64,000 nt of DNA from Martinezella lusitana (GTDB lineage Bacteria; Pseudomonadota; Alphaproteobacteria; Rhizobiales; Rhizobiaceae): positions 62,001 to 126,000 of the forward strand of contig NZ_WUEY01000004.1 of NCBI RefSeq assembly GCF_010668395.1, written 5' to 3'. Below, one piece after another: positions 42,272-51,364 of the stretch. The notes beneath the pieces are model-generated. The model saw only the letters and a list, made by a program, of their open reading frames with translations, was not told where the DNA came from and ran no database searches. The position numbers were made by a program, and so were the translations under genes. How positions within the stretch are numbered: position 1 is the stretch's first letter; each line of letters opens with the position of its first letter.

Positions 42272-43393
42272 TTACTTTTCGATTTCGGCGTAGTTGTACT
42301 TGCCGTCGGAACCCTTGGACCACTTGTACATGACATAGTCCGGACGGGTGATGTCGCCCTTGGCGTTGAAGCCGAGGTCGCCGATAGCGGTCTTGAACGG
42401 ACCCTTTGCCTTGAGTGCGTCGGCAACAGCCATCGGGTCGTTGGAGCCGGCTGCCTTGGCGGCGGCGGCAATGACCTGCATCGCAGCATAGGAGTACAGC
42501 GTGTAGCCTTCCGGCTCATAGCCGGCAGCGCGGAACTTGGCGACGAGATCGGCGGAAGCCGGGTTCTTGCGCGGATCCGGCGAGAAGGTCATCAGCGTGC
42601 CATCGACGGCGTCGCCGGCGATCGAAGCCAGTTCGTTCGACACGATACCGTCACCCGACATGAAGTGAGCCTTGACGCCCTGGTCGGCCATCTGGCGCAT
42701 GATCAGGCCGGCTTCGGTGTGCAGACCGCCGTAGTAGACGAAGTCGACGCCAGCCTGCTTCATCTTGGCGATAAGGGCGGAGTAGTCCTTGTCGCCGGGG
42801 GTGATGCCTTCATAAAGAACTTCCGTCACGCCGGCAGCGTTGAGGTTCTTCTTGGTTTCGTCGGCAAGGCCCTGACCATAGGGGGTCTTGTCGTGAACGA
42901 CGGCGACCTTTGCGCCCTTGAAGTTGTCGGCGATGTACTTGCCGGCAACTGCGCCCTGCTGGTCGTCACGGCCGCAGGTACGGAACGTATTCCAGAGGCC
43001 ACGCTCGGTATATTGCGGGTTGGTGGAAGCCGGGGTGACTTCGAGGATGCCGTTTTCGGCATAGACTTCCGAAGCCGGAATGGAAACGCCCGAGTTGAAG
43101 TGACCGACGACGAACTTGACGCCGTCAGCGACGAACTTGTTGGCGACCGAAACACCCTGCTTGGCGTCGGAGACGTCGTCGCCGAGTTCGATCTTGACCT
43201 TTTCCCCATTGATGCCGCCTGCCGCATTGATATCGGCAGCTGCCTGCTCGGCACCCTTCTGCAGCTGCGCGCCAAACGCAGCATTCGCACCCGTCAAGGG
43301 ACCGCCAACACCGATAATGATGTCGGCCTTCGCAACACCACCGAAAGCGATCATCGCCGACAGAGCCACCGCCGACAGAAGATACTTCTTCAT
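42272..43393 (-). CDS. livK: Branched-chain amino acid ABC transporter binding protein (LivK/BraC)
   Basis: 373 residues with a signal peptide ([22 protein letters not shown]). Mature motifs: [72 protein letters not shown], and [20 protein letters not shown] region ([12 protein letters not shown]). It collects Leu, Ile, Val and possibly other amino acids in the periplasm. The ATG at 43393 has GGGAG eight bases upstream. It is separated from the other liv genes by a 182-base gap, so it may have its own promoter. Confidence 0.93.
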   Translation of the reverse strand: MKKYLLSAVALSAMIAFGGVAKADIIIGVGGPLTGANAAFGAQLQKGAEQAAADINAAGGINGEKVKIELGDDVSDAKQGVSVANKFVADGVKFVVGHFNSGVSIPASEVYAENGILEVTPASTNPQYTERGLWNTFRTCGRDDQQGAVAGKYIADNFKGAKVAVVHDKTPYGQGLADETKKNLNAAGVTEVLYEGITPGDKDYSALIAKMKQAGVDFVYYGGLHTEAGLIMRQMADQGVKAHFMSGDGIVSNELASIAGDAVDGTLMTFSPDPRKNPASADLVAKFRAAGYEPEGYTLYSYAAMQVIAAAAKAAGSNDPMAVADALKAKGPFKTAIGDLGFNAKGDITRPDYVMYKWSKGSDGKYNYAEIEK

Positions 43394-43575
43394 ATTATTA
43401 CTCCCAATTTTTGAGCGGGTTCCGTTTGATCTGCCCTGCGCGATACCCACCAATCATCACGCCGGTAACGCTTGCATTCCGAACTCTGGAAGCATGACCC
43501 TGCCCTGTGTCATTTGTTGTTATGGGCAGGATGACGCCACTCTATCTGCAGACTGTGCCTAGTTTAAGCACACTG

Positions 43576-43929
43576 TCAATTCTTCTTCTTCCAAGAAAAG
43601 GCCGAGGTCTTTTCATAAAGCCAGTAATAATTATTCACCATCTGGTCGGTACGACGATACCGGTATCCTGCTGTCCCGAAGACCAGCAGAAGAACAACGT
43701 CGATGACATAGATGACAGGATCGAACACCGCGCCATCGAACAGCGCATGGTGCAGGAATTGCAGTCCAAGGCCGATCAAGAAGCAATAGATGACGACAAG
43801 CGGATAGGATTCCCAATTGGAAGCCACGGCGCGGCCGGCGCGCCATGCGGTCCAGAAGCCGAGAATGACGATGATCGCGCGGATGACTATGCGGCCACCG
43901 GTATCACTGTCGAAGAAAAGTCCCTGCAT
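43576..43929 (-). CDS. Small membrane protein of the liv cluster (DUF6867-like)
   Basis: 117 residues with three hydrophobic helices (about 15-32, 42-60, 70-88) and a basic C-terminus ending in KKKN. Tyr and Trp are frequent near the membrane boundary (VNNYYWLYEKTSAFSW). It lies 24 bases after livF in the same direction and just before livK. I recognise it only as a conserved neighbour type in rhizobial liv clusters; an accessory role in amino acid uptake is plausible but unproven. Confidence 0.55.
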   Translation of the reverse strand: MQGLFFDSDTGGRIVIRAIIVILGFWTAWRAGRAVASNWESYPLVVIYCFLIGLGLQFLHHALFDGAVFDPVIYVIDVVLLLVFGTAGYRYRRTDQMVNNYYWLYEKTSAFSWKKKN

Positions 43930-43953
43930 GTCAGATTCTCCGCAGAACGAAAC

Positions 43954-44682
43954 TCAATGATGACCGCCTTCGAGATAGGCGGCGCGCACTTCCGGATTGG
44001 CGAGCAGTTCCTTGCCGGAACCGCTCATCGTCACCCGGCCGTTGACCATCACATAGGCGCGGTCGGAAAGCTTCAGCGCCGCGAAGGCGTTCTGCTCGAC
44101 GAGGAACACCGTCAATCCCTGAGTCTGGTTCAGGACCTTGATGGCCTCGAAGATGCCCTTGACGATCAGCGGCGCCAGACCCAGCGACGGTTCGTCCAGC
44201 AGCAGCAGCTTGGGACGCGCCATCAGCGCGCGGCCGATCGACAGCATCTGCTGTTCGCCGCCCGAAAGCGTGCCGCCGCGCTGCGACTGACGCTCCTTCA
44301 GGCGCGGGAACAGTGTGAAGATCTTCTCGACGTCCTCGTTGAAATACTTGAGCTTGTCGAGGCTCGCGCCCATCTGCAGGTTTTCATAGACGGTCATGCG
44401 CGGGAAGATGCGACGACCCTCGGGCGACTGCGCAATGCGCAGCCGCGCTATTTCATGCGTCGGCATGCGCGTGATATCGCGGCCGTCGAAGGTGACCGAT
44501 CCGGTGCGCGCCTGCGGGCTGCCGCAGATCGTCATCATCAGCGTCGATTTACCCGCGCCGTTGGCGCCGATCAGGCTGACGATCTCACCGCTGTTGACTT
44601 CGATATCGACGCCGGCAAGAGCCCGGATATTGCCGTAAAAGGTTTCGACACCCGCGACTTTCAGAAGTGGTTGCCCCGCCAT
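43954..44682 (-). CDS. livF: Branched-chain amino acid ABC transporter ATPase LivF
   Basis: 242 residues. Walker A GANGAGKSTLMMTI, RRIFPRMTVYENLQMGA, signature LSGGEQQMLSIGRALMARPKLLLLDEPSLGLAP, and VFLVEQNA with the LivF-specific switch region. The ATG at 44682 shares its A with the livG stop (TGATG), so translation is coupled. Confidence 0.94.
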   Translation of the reverse strand: MAGQPLLKVAGVETFYGNIRALAGVDIEVNSGEIVSLIGANGAGKSTLMMTICGSPQARTGSVTFDGRDITRMPTHEIARLRIAQSPEGRRIFPRMTVYENLQMGASLDKLKYFNEDVEKIFTLFPRLKERQSQRGGTLSGGEQQMLSIGRALMARPKLLLLDEPSLGLAPLIVKGIFEAIKVLNQTQGLTVFLVEQNAFAALKLSDRAYVMVNGRVTMSGSGKELLANPEVRAAYLEGGHH

Positions 44683-45554
44683 CAATTTTCACCCTCTTGG
44701 AGGTGTTCGACTTCGGCAATCACCTCTTCCACTTCCTCATCCTCGACACCCAGATAGGCGGCGATGACCTTCGGATCGTTCTTGACCTCGTCCGGCGTGC
44801 CGTCGGCTATCTTCTGCCCGTATTCGAGCACGATGACATGGTCCGAGATTTCCATGACCACGGACATGTCGTGCTCGATCAGCAGGATCGATGTGCCGGT
44901 GTCCTTGCGGATGCTGCGCAGGAACTCGTTGAGCACCAGGGATTCGCGAGGATTGAGGCCGGCTGCCGGCTCGTCCAGGCAAAGAAGTTCGGGACCCGTG
45001 CACATGGCGCGGGCGATTTCCAGGCGACGCTGCGCGCCGTAGGAGAGGTCGCCGGCGGGATCGTCGGCGCGATCGACGAGATCGGCCTTTTCGAGCCAGA
45101 AGCGCGCCAGCTCGATCGCGTTCTTCGCCTCGGCCCGATAGCGACCGATGCCGAGCAAGCCGAGGATCGTATAGCCGGAGGCCCGCATCAGCTTGTTATG
45201 CTGCGCCACCAGCAGGTTCTCGAGCACGGTGAGGCCCGAAAACAGACGGATATTCTGGAAGGTACGCGCCACCTTGGCTTCGCGCGTGATCCGGAAATCC
45301 GGAAGCCGCTCCAGCAGGTAGTCCTTGCCGCTCTTCTGGTTGAGCGTGATCATGCCCATCGTCGGCTTGTAGAAGCCGGTGATGCAGTTGAACACGGTGG
45401 TCTTGCCGGCGCCGTTCGGCCCGATCAGCGCCGTGATGTCGCCGCGCTTCGCCTCGAAGGAGAAGTCGTTGATCGCCATCAGGCCGCCGAACTTCATCGA
45501 CAGGTGATCGACCTTCAGCAGGATGTCGTCGGGGGTGTTGGTCACAGCGTTCAT
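44682..45554 (-). CDS. livG: Branched-chain amino acid ABC transporter ATPase LivG
   Basis: 290 residues. Walker [44 protein letters not shown], signature [15 protein letters not shown], Walker [14 protein letters not shown] and the [20 protein letters not shown] switch region. It carries an extra acidic C-terminus ([20 protein letters not shown]). The start overlaps the livM stop by one base (TGATG). Confidence 0.94.
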   Translation of the reverse strand: MNAVTNTPDDILLKVDHLSMKFGGLMAINDFSFEAKRGDITALIGPNGAGKTTVFNCITGFYKPTMGMITLNQKSGKDYLLERLPDFRITREAKVARTFQNIRLFSGLTVLENLLVAQHNKLMRASGYTILGLLGIGRYRAEAKNAIELARFWLEKADLVDRADDPAGDLSYGAQRRLEIARAMCTGPELLCLDEPAAGLNPRESLVLNEFLRSIRKDTGTSILLIEHDMSVVMEISDHVIVLEYGQKIADGTPDEVKNDPKVIAAYLGVEDEEVEEVIAEVEHLQEGEN

Positions 45555-46945
45555 CAGCCGTGGCCCTCCTTGGTAAAGCTGCCGGAGACCGCTTTTCGCT
45601 CCTTGAGGAACGCGGTCGGCTCACGGGTGCCGACAAAGCCGCGCGGCTTGATGATCATGACGACCACCATGGCGAGACCGAAGATCAGCATACGATAGAG
45701 TTCCGGGGTGAAATCCTCACCGAAGACCAGCTTGAGGAAATCCATGTCGCGCAGCAATTCCGTGCCGCCGATCATGGCGATCGCGGCAATCGCGATGCCC
45801 TTGAGCGATCCCATGCCGCCGAGAACGACGATCGCCAGGATCACGGCGGATTCGAGGAACACGAAGGATTCCGGCGAAACGAAGCCCTGACGCGCCGCGA
45901 AGAAGGAGCCCGCGAAGCCGCCGAACATGGCGCCGGTGGCAAAAGCGGTCAGCTTGGTCGTCACCGTGTTGATACCGAGCGAACGGCAGGCAATCTCGTC
46001 CTCGCGCAGTGCTTCCCACGCCCGCCCGATCGGCATGCGGCGCAGGCGGATCGTCACATAGGCGGTCAGCATGCAGAGGCCCAGGATGACGTAGAACAGG
46101 AAGATCTTGTACCAGGCCGACGACATAGGCAGCCCGAAGGACCGGATGAAGTTGTGCGGGTCCTTGAGGTCGAATGTATAAATGCCGAACAGCGACGCCT
46201 TGGTGATGTTGGAGATGCCGAAGCTGCCCTGCGTCACATCGGTCCAGTTCGTCAGCACGATGCGGATGATTTCACCGAAGGCCAACGTCACGATCGCCAG
46301 GTAGTCCCCCCGCAGGCGCAGGACCGGAAAGCCCAGGATCATGCCCCAAAGCGCGGCGAGGATGCCGGATATCGGCAGGAGCAGCCAGAAGGACAGGCCG
46401 AAATGCATCGAGAGCAGGGCATAGGAATAGGCGCCGACCGCATAGAAGGCGACGTAACCCAGATCGAGCAGGCCGGCGAGACCGACAACGATATTCAGGC
46501 CCCACGCGAGCATCACATAGATCAGGATCTGGATGCCGAAATTGTCGACATAGGTCAGCGATCCCTGCGGCCCCAAGAGCACCACCGCCGCGATCGGATA
46601 GATCAGCAGGAGCAGGAGCGCGATCTTGTTGAAGTGCCTGGCGGCGAAACTAGGTTCGCCTTCCACCTGCACGACCTTGGCCTTGGCTGCCTTGCGCGCC
46701 GCCAGATAGGGCTGGACGAAGACCGTCATGACAAAGCGGCCGACGGCGGCAATTGCGACGATGATGGCCAGAAGGCCCCAGCGCTGCACGATGATCAGCT
46801 TGTTGTCCATGTTCTGATCGGTCTTGAGGCCGATATAGAGAACGAACATGCCAAAAGCTATGACGGCGGTCCAAAGGGCATCGGTAATGCCTTTCTGGAC
46901 AAGGCCGGGGCCGGTCTTGCCTGCAACGAAGTTTGAATTTGCCAT
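45554..46945 (-). CDS. livM: Branched-chain amino acid ABC transporter permease LivM
   Basis: 463 residues, longer than most LivM (about 320-430) owing to a 110-residue N-terminal region with two or three helices and a charged loop ([19 protein letters not shown]). The core has the signature [34 protein letters not shown] and the ATPase-contact loop [19 protein letters not shown]. Four bases separate it from livH. Confidence 0.93.
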   Translation of the reverse strand: MANSNFVAGKTGPGLVQKGITDALWTAVIAFGMFVLYIGLKTDQNMDNKLIIVQRWGLLAIIVAIAAVGRFVMTVFVQPYLAARKAAKAKVVQVEGEPSFAARHFNKIALLLLLIYPIAAVVLLGPQGSLTYVDNFGIQILIYVMLAWGLNIVVGLAGLLDLGYVAFYAVGAYSYALLSMHFGLSFWLLLPISGILAALWGMILGFPVLRLRGDYLAIVTLAFGEIIRIVLTNWTDVTQGSFGISNITKASLFGIYTFDLKDPHNFIRSFGLPMSSAWYKIFLFYVILGLCMLTAYVTIRLRRMPIGRAWEALREDEIACRSLGINTVTTKLTAFATGAMFGGFAGSFFAARQGFVSPESFVFLESAVILAIVVLGGMGSLKGIAIAAIAMIGGTELLRDMDFLKLVFGEDFTPELYRMLIFGLAMVVVMIIKPRGFVGTREPTAFLKERKAVSGSFTKEGHG

Positions 46946-46949
46946 GGCG

Positions 46950-47852
46950 TTATACCTTTTCGACTTCCGGCCGGCCGAGAATACCCGTCGGCTTGAAGAT
47001 CAGCACGTAGGCAAGGATGCCGTATGTCGCGACATCCTTATACGCGATGGGAAAATTGCCAGACCAGAACGACTCGATGAGGCCGATCATGAGACCGCCG
47101 AGAACGGCACCCGGAAGCGAGCCGATGCCGCCCAGAACCGCCGCCGTAAAGGCCTTGACGCCCGGCACGAAACCGTCCGTGAAATTGGCGACGCCATAGT
47201 ACATCAGATACATCGTGCCGGCCACGGCAGCGAGCGCGGCACCCATGATGAAGGTCACGGAGATGGTACGGTCCACATTGATGCCAAGCAACGCTGCCAT
47301 CCTGCGGTCCTGCTCCGTGGCGCGCTGGGCGCGGCCGAGCGCTGTCTTGTTGACCAGATACCAGAAGGCGGCAAGCAGAACGATCGTGACGATGAAGATG
47401 ATGATCTGCTTCAGCGAAATCGATACGCCGCCGAGGTTGTAGACATCACCCACCAACGTCGGGATCGGCTTGTTGCGCGGGCCCTGAGCGACCTGGATGA
47501 AGTTCGACAGCACGATCGACATGCCGATCGCCGTGATCAGCGGCGCAAGGCGGAAAGAGCCGCGCAGCGGCCGGTACGCGATCCGCTCGATCACCCAGTT
47601 CCACAGGCTCGTCATCAGCATGGCGACGATGAGCATCACCAGAAGCAGAACCGCCACCGGCAGGCCGGCAAAGAGCGAAACGAGAACCAGGTAGGTGATG
47701 AGAGCGGCGAAGCCGCCGAGCATGAAAACATCACCGTGGGCAAAATTGATCATGCCGATGATGCCGTAAACCATGGTATAGCCAATGGCTATGAGGCCGT
47801 AGATCGACCCGAGAGTCAGCCCGTTTAAGAGCTGCTGGATAAAATAATCCAT
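46950..47852 (-). CDS. livH: Branched-chain amino acid ABC transporter permease LivH
   Basis: 300 residues, eight helices. Signature [42 protein letters not shown] at the N-terminus and [39 protein letters not shown] at the ATPase contact. First gene of livH-M-G-F on the minus strand. No periplasmic extension, in contrast to UrtB. Confidence 0.94.
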   Translation of the reverse strand: MDYFIQQLLNGLTLGSIYGLIAIGYTMVYGIIGMINFAHGDVFMLGGFAALITYLVLVSLFAGLPVAVLLLVMLIVAMLMTSLWNWVIERIAYRPLRGSFRLAPLITAIGMSIVLSNFIQVAQGPRNKPIPTLVGDVYNLGGVSISLKQIIIFIVTIVLLAAFWYLVNKTALGRAQRATEQDRRMAALLGINVDRTISVTFIMGAALAAVAGTMYLMYYGVANFTDGFVPGVKAFTAAVLGGIGSLPGAVLGGLMIGLIESFWSGNFPIAYKDVATYGILAYVLIFKPTGILGRPEVEKV

Positions 47853-48158
47853 ATGTCATTTCCCCTGGATGCGGCGTCAAGCGACCACATCTCTTATTAC
47901 TTTTTAGGGTTCCTTCGAGAGGCCCATAGGCTCGATTCCATACCGCTTTCGAAGGAAATGTGAAGCCAAAAAGGCGAGAAATTGACAAATTCTTTTCAAA
48001 TCGCCGTGCGCTGATGCGAAACCGACCAAAAATGACACAAAAGCGGCAGCGCGTGGCTCAAAATTAGCCAAAAACGCCTGGCAAAATGCTCGCTCTGAAA
48101 AGCTTTCGTCAGCGGCGGGCCGTGCCTGGCCCGCCGTCATCGCCGGTATCGTCGTCCC
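47853..48158. other. Intergenic region upstream of livH
   Basis: About 306 bases with no coding region. The part next to livH is AT-rich and presumably holds its promoter. A perfect 8-bp hairpin, GGCGGGCC (48115-48122) / GGCCCGCC (48129-48136), is close to the end of the upstream dehydrogenase gene. It lacks a T-tract, so it is a weak terminator candidate. Confidence 0.5.
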
Positions 48159-50585
48159 TTAAGACCGCATCCCTGCACCGTCCGCATCGAACAGCGGCTC
48201 GGCCTGCGGCTTTGCCGGCAGAAGTTCGCCGAGCAACTCTATCGACCATCCCTGCCCATCGTCGGCAATCTCCTTCGGCACGTATCCGATCGCGACCGAA
48301 AGGCCGGAAGCGTGGGCATATCCGCCCGACGTCACCCAGCCGCAGACGGCGCCGTTATGATAGATCGGCTCGTCGCCGATAACATCGGCATCCTTTGCCG
48401 AAAGGATGAAGGTGCGCAGCCGCAAGGTCCCGCCTTCCGCCTTCTCCTTGGCCGCAGCCGCCTTGCCGACGAAATCCGTTTCCTTGGAAAGCGCAACGAA
48501 TCGGTTGAGGCCGGCTTCCAGAGGGCCGTAGAGCGGCCGGTATTCTCGCGCCCAGCTGCCATAGGATTTGTCGAGGCGCAGCGCATTCAGCGCCCTCAAA
48601 CCGAAGAGCCGGATATCGAACTCGGCGCCTTCCTGCATCAAAAGGTCGAAGATGTGGCGCTGGTATTCCGGCTTCATCCAGATCTCGTAGCCGAGATCGC
48701 CGGTATAGGAGACACGGCCGACGATGGCGGGCGCCATGCCGAGGTCTATCCGGCGAATCGACATGAAGGGGAAAGCTGCGGTGGAGAGATCCTGATGCGT
48801 CAGTTTCTGCAGCAGCTTGCGGGCATTCGGGCCAGCGATCGAAAGGCCAAGCAGCGAAAGACCGAGAGCCTCCAGCTGAACCGAGCCGTCCTTCGGCAGC
48901 AGGCTTTCGAACCAGCGCATGTGATAGGCTTCGGCAATGCCGGAACCGATCAGCAGGAAATCCCCTTCTCCGAGCTTCGCCAGCGTGAAATCGCCGATCA
49001 GCTTGCCGTCATGCTTCAGCATCGGCGCCAGCGTCATGCGGCCCACGGCCGGAATGCGGCAGGTCAGCAGCTTGTCGAGGAAAGCCTCCGCGCCCGATCC
49101 CTTCACCGAATATTTGGCAAAGCCCGAGGTTTCCATCAGGCCGACGCTCTCGCGCACCGCCTTCGCCTCGGCGCCAACCACATCGAAGTCGTTGGAACGG
49201 CGCCAGGAGAATTGATCGACCTCGCCTTGCGGGGCAAACCACAGAGCCTGCTCCAGGCCATAGTAAGCGCCGAAGACGCCGCCGGCCTGCTTGAGCTTGT
49301 CGTAGATCGGCGTCGTCAGCAGCGGACGGGCCGCCGGCAGCTCTTCGTTGGGATAGCGGATGGAGAAGCGGCGCGCATAGTTCTCGCGGACCTTCGCGTT
49401 CGTATAGGCCAGCGTTGCGTAGTCGCCGTAGCGGGAGACGTCCATCGCGAAGACGTCGAAGCCCGGATCGCCGTAGATCATCCAGTTGGCGAGCGCCAGG
49501 CCGACGCCGCCGCCCTGGCTGAAGCCGGCCATGACGGCGCAGGCCGACCAGTAATTGCGCAGGCCGCGCACCGGGCCGACGAGCGGATTGCCATCCGGCG
49601 AGAAGGTGAAGGGTCCGTTGATGATCTTCTTGATGCCGGCATTGTTGAAGGCCGGGAAATGGCGGAAGCCGACTTCCAGCTCCGGCGTGATGCGCTCGAT
49701 ATCCTCGGCCAGCAGCTCATGGCCGAAATCCCAGGGCGTCGTTACCGGCGACCATGGGCGACACGCCTTCTCATAGGTGCCCATCAACATGCCCTGCCGC
49801 TCCTGGCGCAGATAGATCTCGCCGTCGAAGTCGACGCAGTGCATCAGCTCCTTGCCCGTCGTCCTGTTGAAGTCGATGACTTCGGGCATGTCCTCGGTAA
49901 TGAGGTACATGTGCTCCATGGCCAGCACCGGAAGCTCCAGCCCGACCATGCGGCCCACTTCGCGCGCCCAGAGGCCGGCGGCGTTGACGACATGCTCGGC
50001 GATGATCTCGCCCTGGTTGGTGACGACGCGCCAGGAGCCGTCCTCGCGCTGTATCAGCTCCTCGACCTTGGTATGCAGATAGATATCGGCGCCGTTCTTC
50101 TTGGCCGAGCGGGCATAGGCATGCGTCGTGCCGTAGGGGTCGAGATGGCCTTCGACGGGATCGTAGAGCGCGCCGACGAACTGATCTGGATCGAGGAGCG
50201 GCATCATCTCATGCGCTTCCTTCGGCGTCAGCAGCGTCGCTTCCAGCCCGTTGTAGCGGCCCTTGGCGAGAATGGACTTCAGCCAGTCGAAGCGCTGCGG
50301 CGTCGCCGCCAGCATCAGGCCGGAGGTCAGGTGCAGGCCGATGTCCTGGCCGGAATACTCCTCGATCTCCTTATAGAGCTCGACGGTATATTTCTGCAGC
50401 TTGGCGACGTTCGGATCGCCATTGATCGTGTGCATACCGCCCGCGGCATGCCAGGTCGAGCCGGATGTCAGCTCGGAGCGCTCCAGCAGCACCACGTCCG
50501 TCCAGCCGAATTTGGTGAGGTGGTAAAGCACCGAACATCCGACGACACCGCCACCGATGACGACGACCTTGGCATGGCTTTTCAT
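48159..50585 (-). CDS. Dimethylglycine/sarcosine dehydrogenase-like FAD protein with GcvT domain
   Basis: 808 residues. The N-terminal DAO domain has VVVIGGGVVGCSVLYHLTKFG. His46 in SGSTWHAAGG is at the position that binds FAD covalently in mammalian dimethylglycine and sarcosine dehydrogenases. The C-terminal half (about 430-800) is a GcvT-like folate domain (GLMETSGFAKYSVKGSGAEAFLD, GDLGYEIWMKPEYQRHIFDLL). It oxidatively demethylates an N-methylated glycine and passes the one-carbon unit to tetrahydrofolate; exact substrate uncertain. Neighbouring soxBDAG supports a glycine-betaine/dimethylglycine/sarcosine route. Confidence 0.85.
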   Translation of the reverse strand: MKSHAKVVVIGGGVVGCSVLYHLTKFGWTDVVLLERSELTSGSTWHAAGGMHTINGDPNVAKLQKYTVELYKEIEEYSGQDIGLHLTSGLMLAATPQRFDWLKSILAKGRYNGLEATLLTPKEAHEMMPLLDPDQFVGALYDPVEGHLDPYGTTHAYARSAKKNGADIYLHTKVEELIQREDGSWRVVTNQGEIIAEHVVNAAGLWAREVGRMVGLELPVLAMEHMYLITEDMPEVIDFNRTTGKELMHCVDFDGEIYLRQERQGMLMGTYEKACRPWSPVTTPWDFGHELLAEDIERITPELEVGFRHFPAFNNAGIKKIINGPFTFSPDGNPLVGPVRGLRNYWSACAVMAGFSQGGGVGLALANWMIYGDPGFDVFAMDVSRYGDYATLAYTNAKVRENYARRFSIRYPNEELPAARPLLTTPIYDKLKQAGGVFGAYYGLEQALWFAPQGEVDQFSWRRSNDFDVVGAEAKAVRESVGLMETSGFAKYSVKGSGAEAFLDKLLTCRIPAVGRMTLAPMLKHDGKLIGDFTLAKLGEGDFLLIGSGIAEAYHMRWFESLLPKDGSVQLEALGLSLLGLSIAGPNARKLLQKLTHQDLSTAAFPFMSIRRIDLGMAPAIVGRVSYTGDLGYEIWMKPEYQRHIFDLLMQEGAEFDIRLFGLRALNALRLDKSYGSWAREYRPLYGPLEAGLNRFVALSKETDFVGKAAAAKEKAEGGTLRLRTFILSAKDADVIGDEPIYHNGAVCGWVTSGGYAHASGLSVAIGYVPKEIADDGQGWSIELLGELLPAKPQAEPLFDADGAGMRS

Positions 50586-50803
50586 CTAGGAATCCCCTGT
50601 TTTCGGTACGAAGCCGCTGGGTGTCTTCCCGCGCGACCGACCGCATTTGAGAGGAAACCTAGAGACTATCCGAGAGACCAAATAGCCCGAACTGCGAAAC
50701 CGATATGTCTGTTTGCGCCATCGCAATTGTTCGGATCGCGCCATCGGCCATCAGATGCGCAAGCCGGCCGGCAACGCATCCGAAGTCGATCGGCATGGGG
50801 GCT

Positions 50804-51358
50804 TCAGTCGATGAAGGCGGCCGTCAGCGCAAACTCCCGTCCCATCTCCATGATCTCCTCGAAAACGCTGCCGGCATAGGAGCGCGGCACGATGATGTCG
50901 AAGTGGTCCGGTCCGGTGCGGGCGACATTGGCGCTGACGTGGCAGCACAGCATGTTGGCCGAATGCCCTTCGGCGAAGACCTGCGGATGCAGATCGACGG
51001 CCACGCATTTGGCGAGGATGCGACGAACGCTGGGGCCGGAAATGCGAAGCAGCACGCGGCCATCGCTTTGCTCGAAAAAGGAAGCCTGGGCGGGATCGAG
51101 CGTAAAGAGATCCCGCGCCACGCTATCGGCGCCAAGCGTCTCGGACACGACGAGCCACTCCCTCGGTCCGGCAATGCGAACCGATACGTCCCTGATCGCC
51201 TTCAGGCTTGCCAGGACACCATTCTGATCCCCCGCCCTGCCGAGCACGGAAAAGATGGCGGGACGACGCACGACGGCGAGGTGATTCGGATTGGCGGCAG
51301 CCTCGAAGCCGGAAATGTGATCTTCCAGCACATGTCTGTTCTGAAACGCGACGCTCAT
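50804..51358 (-). CDS. soxG: Sarcosine oxidase gamma subunit SoxG
   Basis: 184 residues. GcvT-like fold fragment: VRIAGPREWLVVSE, ASFFEQSDGRVLLRISGPSVRRILAKCVAVDLHPQVFAEGHSANMLCCHVSANVARTG, and FDIIVPRSYAGSVFEEIMEMG. This pattern is typical of SoxG. It is last in the soxBDAG operon, starting six bases after soxA. The ATG at 51358 is chosen over the TTG one codon before; GGGTGAGGG stands upstream. A 218-base gap with no supported gene separates it from the next gene. Confidence 0.88.
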   Translation of the reverse strand: MSVAFQNRHVLEDHISGFEAAANPNHLAVVRRPAIFSVLGRAGDQNGVLASLKAIRDVSVRIAGPREWLVVSETLGADSVARDLFTLDPAQASFFEQSDGRVLLRISGPSVRRILAKCVAVDLHPQVFAEGHSANMLCCHVSANVARTGPDHFDIIVPRSYAGSVFEEIMEMGREFALTAAFID

Positions 51359-51364
51359 CAACCC

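Noticed and set aside
48312..50879. An 855-codon plus-strand frame opposite the dimethylglycine dehydrogenase-like gene
   Set aside because: The minus strand encodes a complete flavoprotein with cofactor motifs; the plus frame is a shadow.
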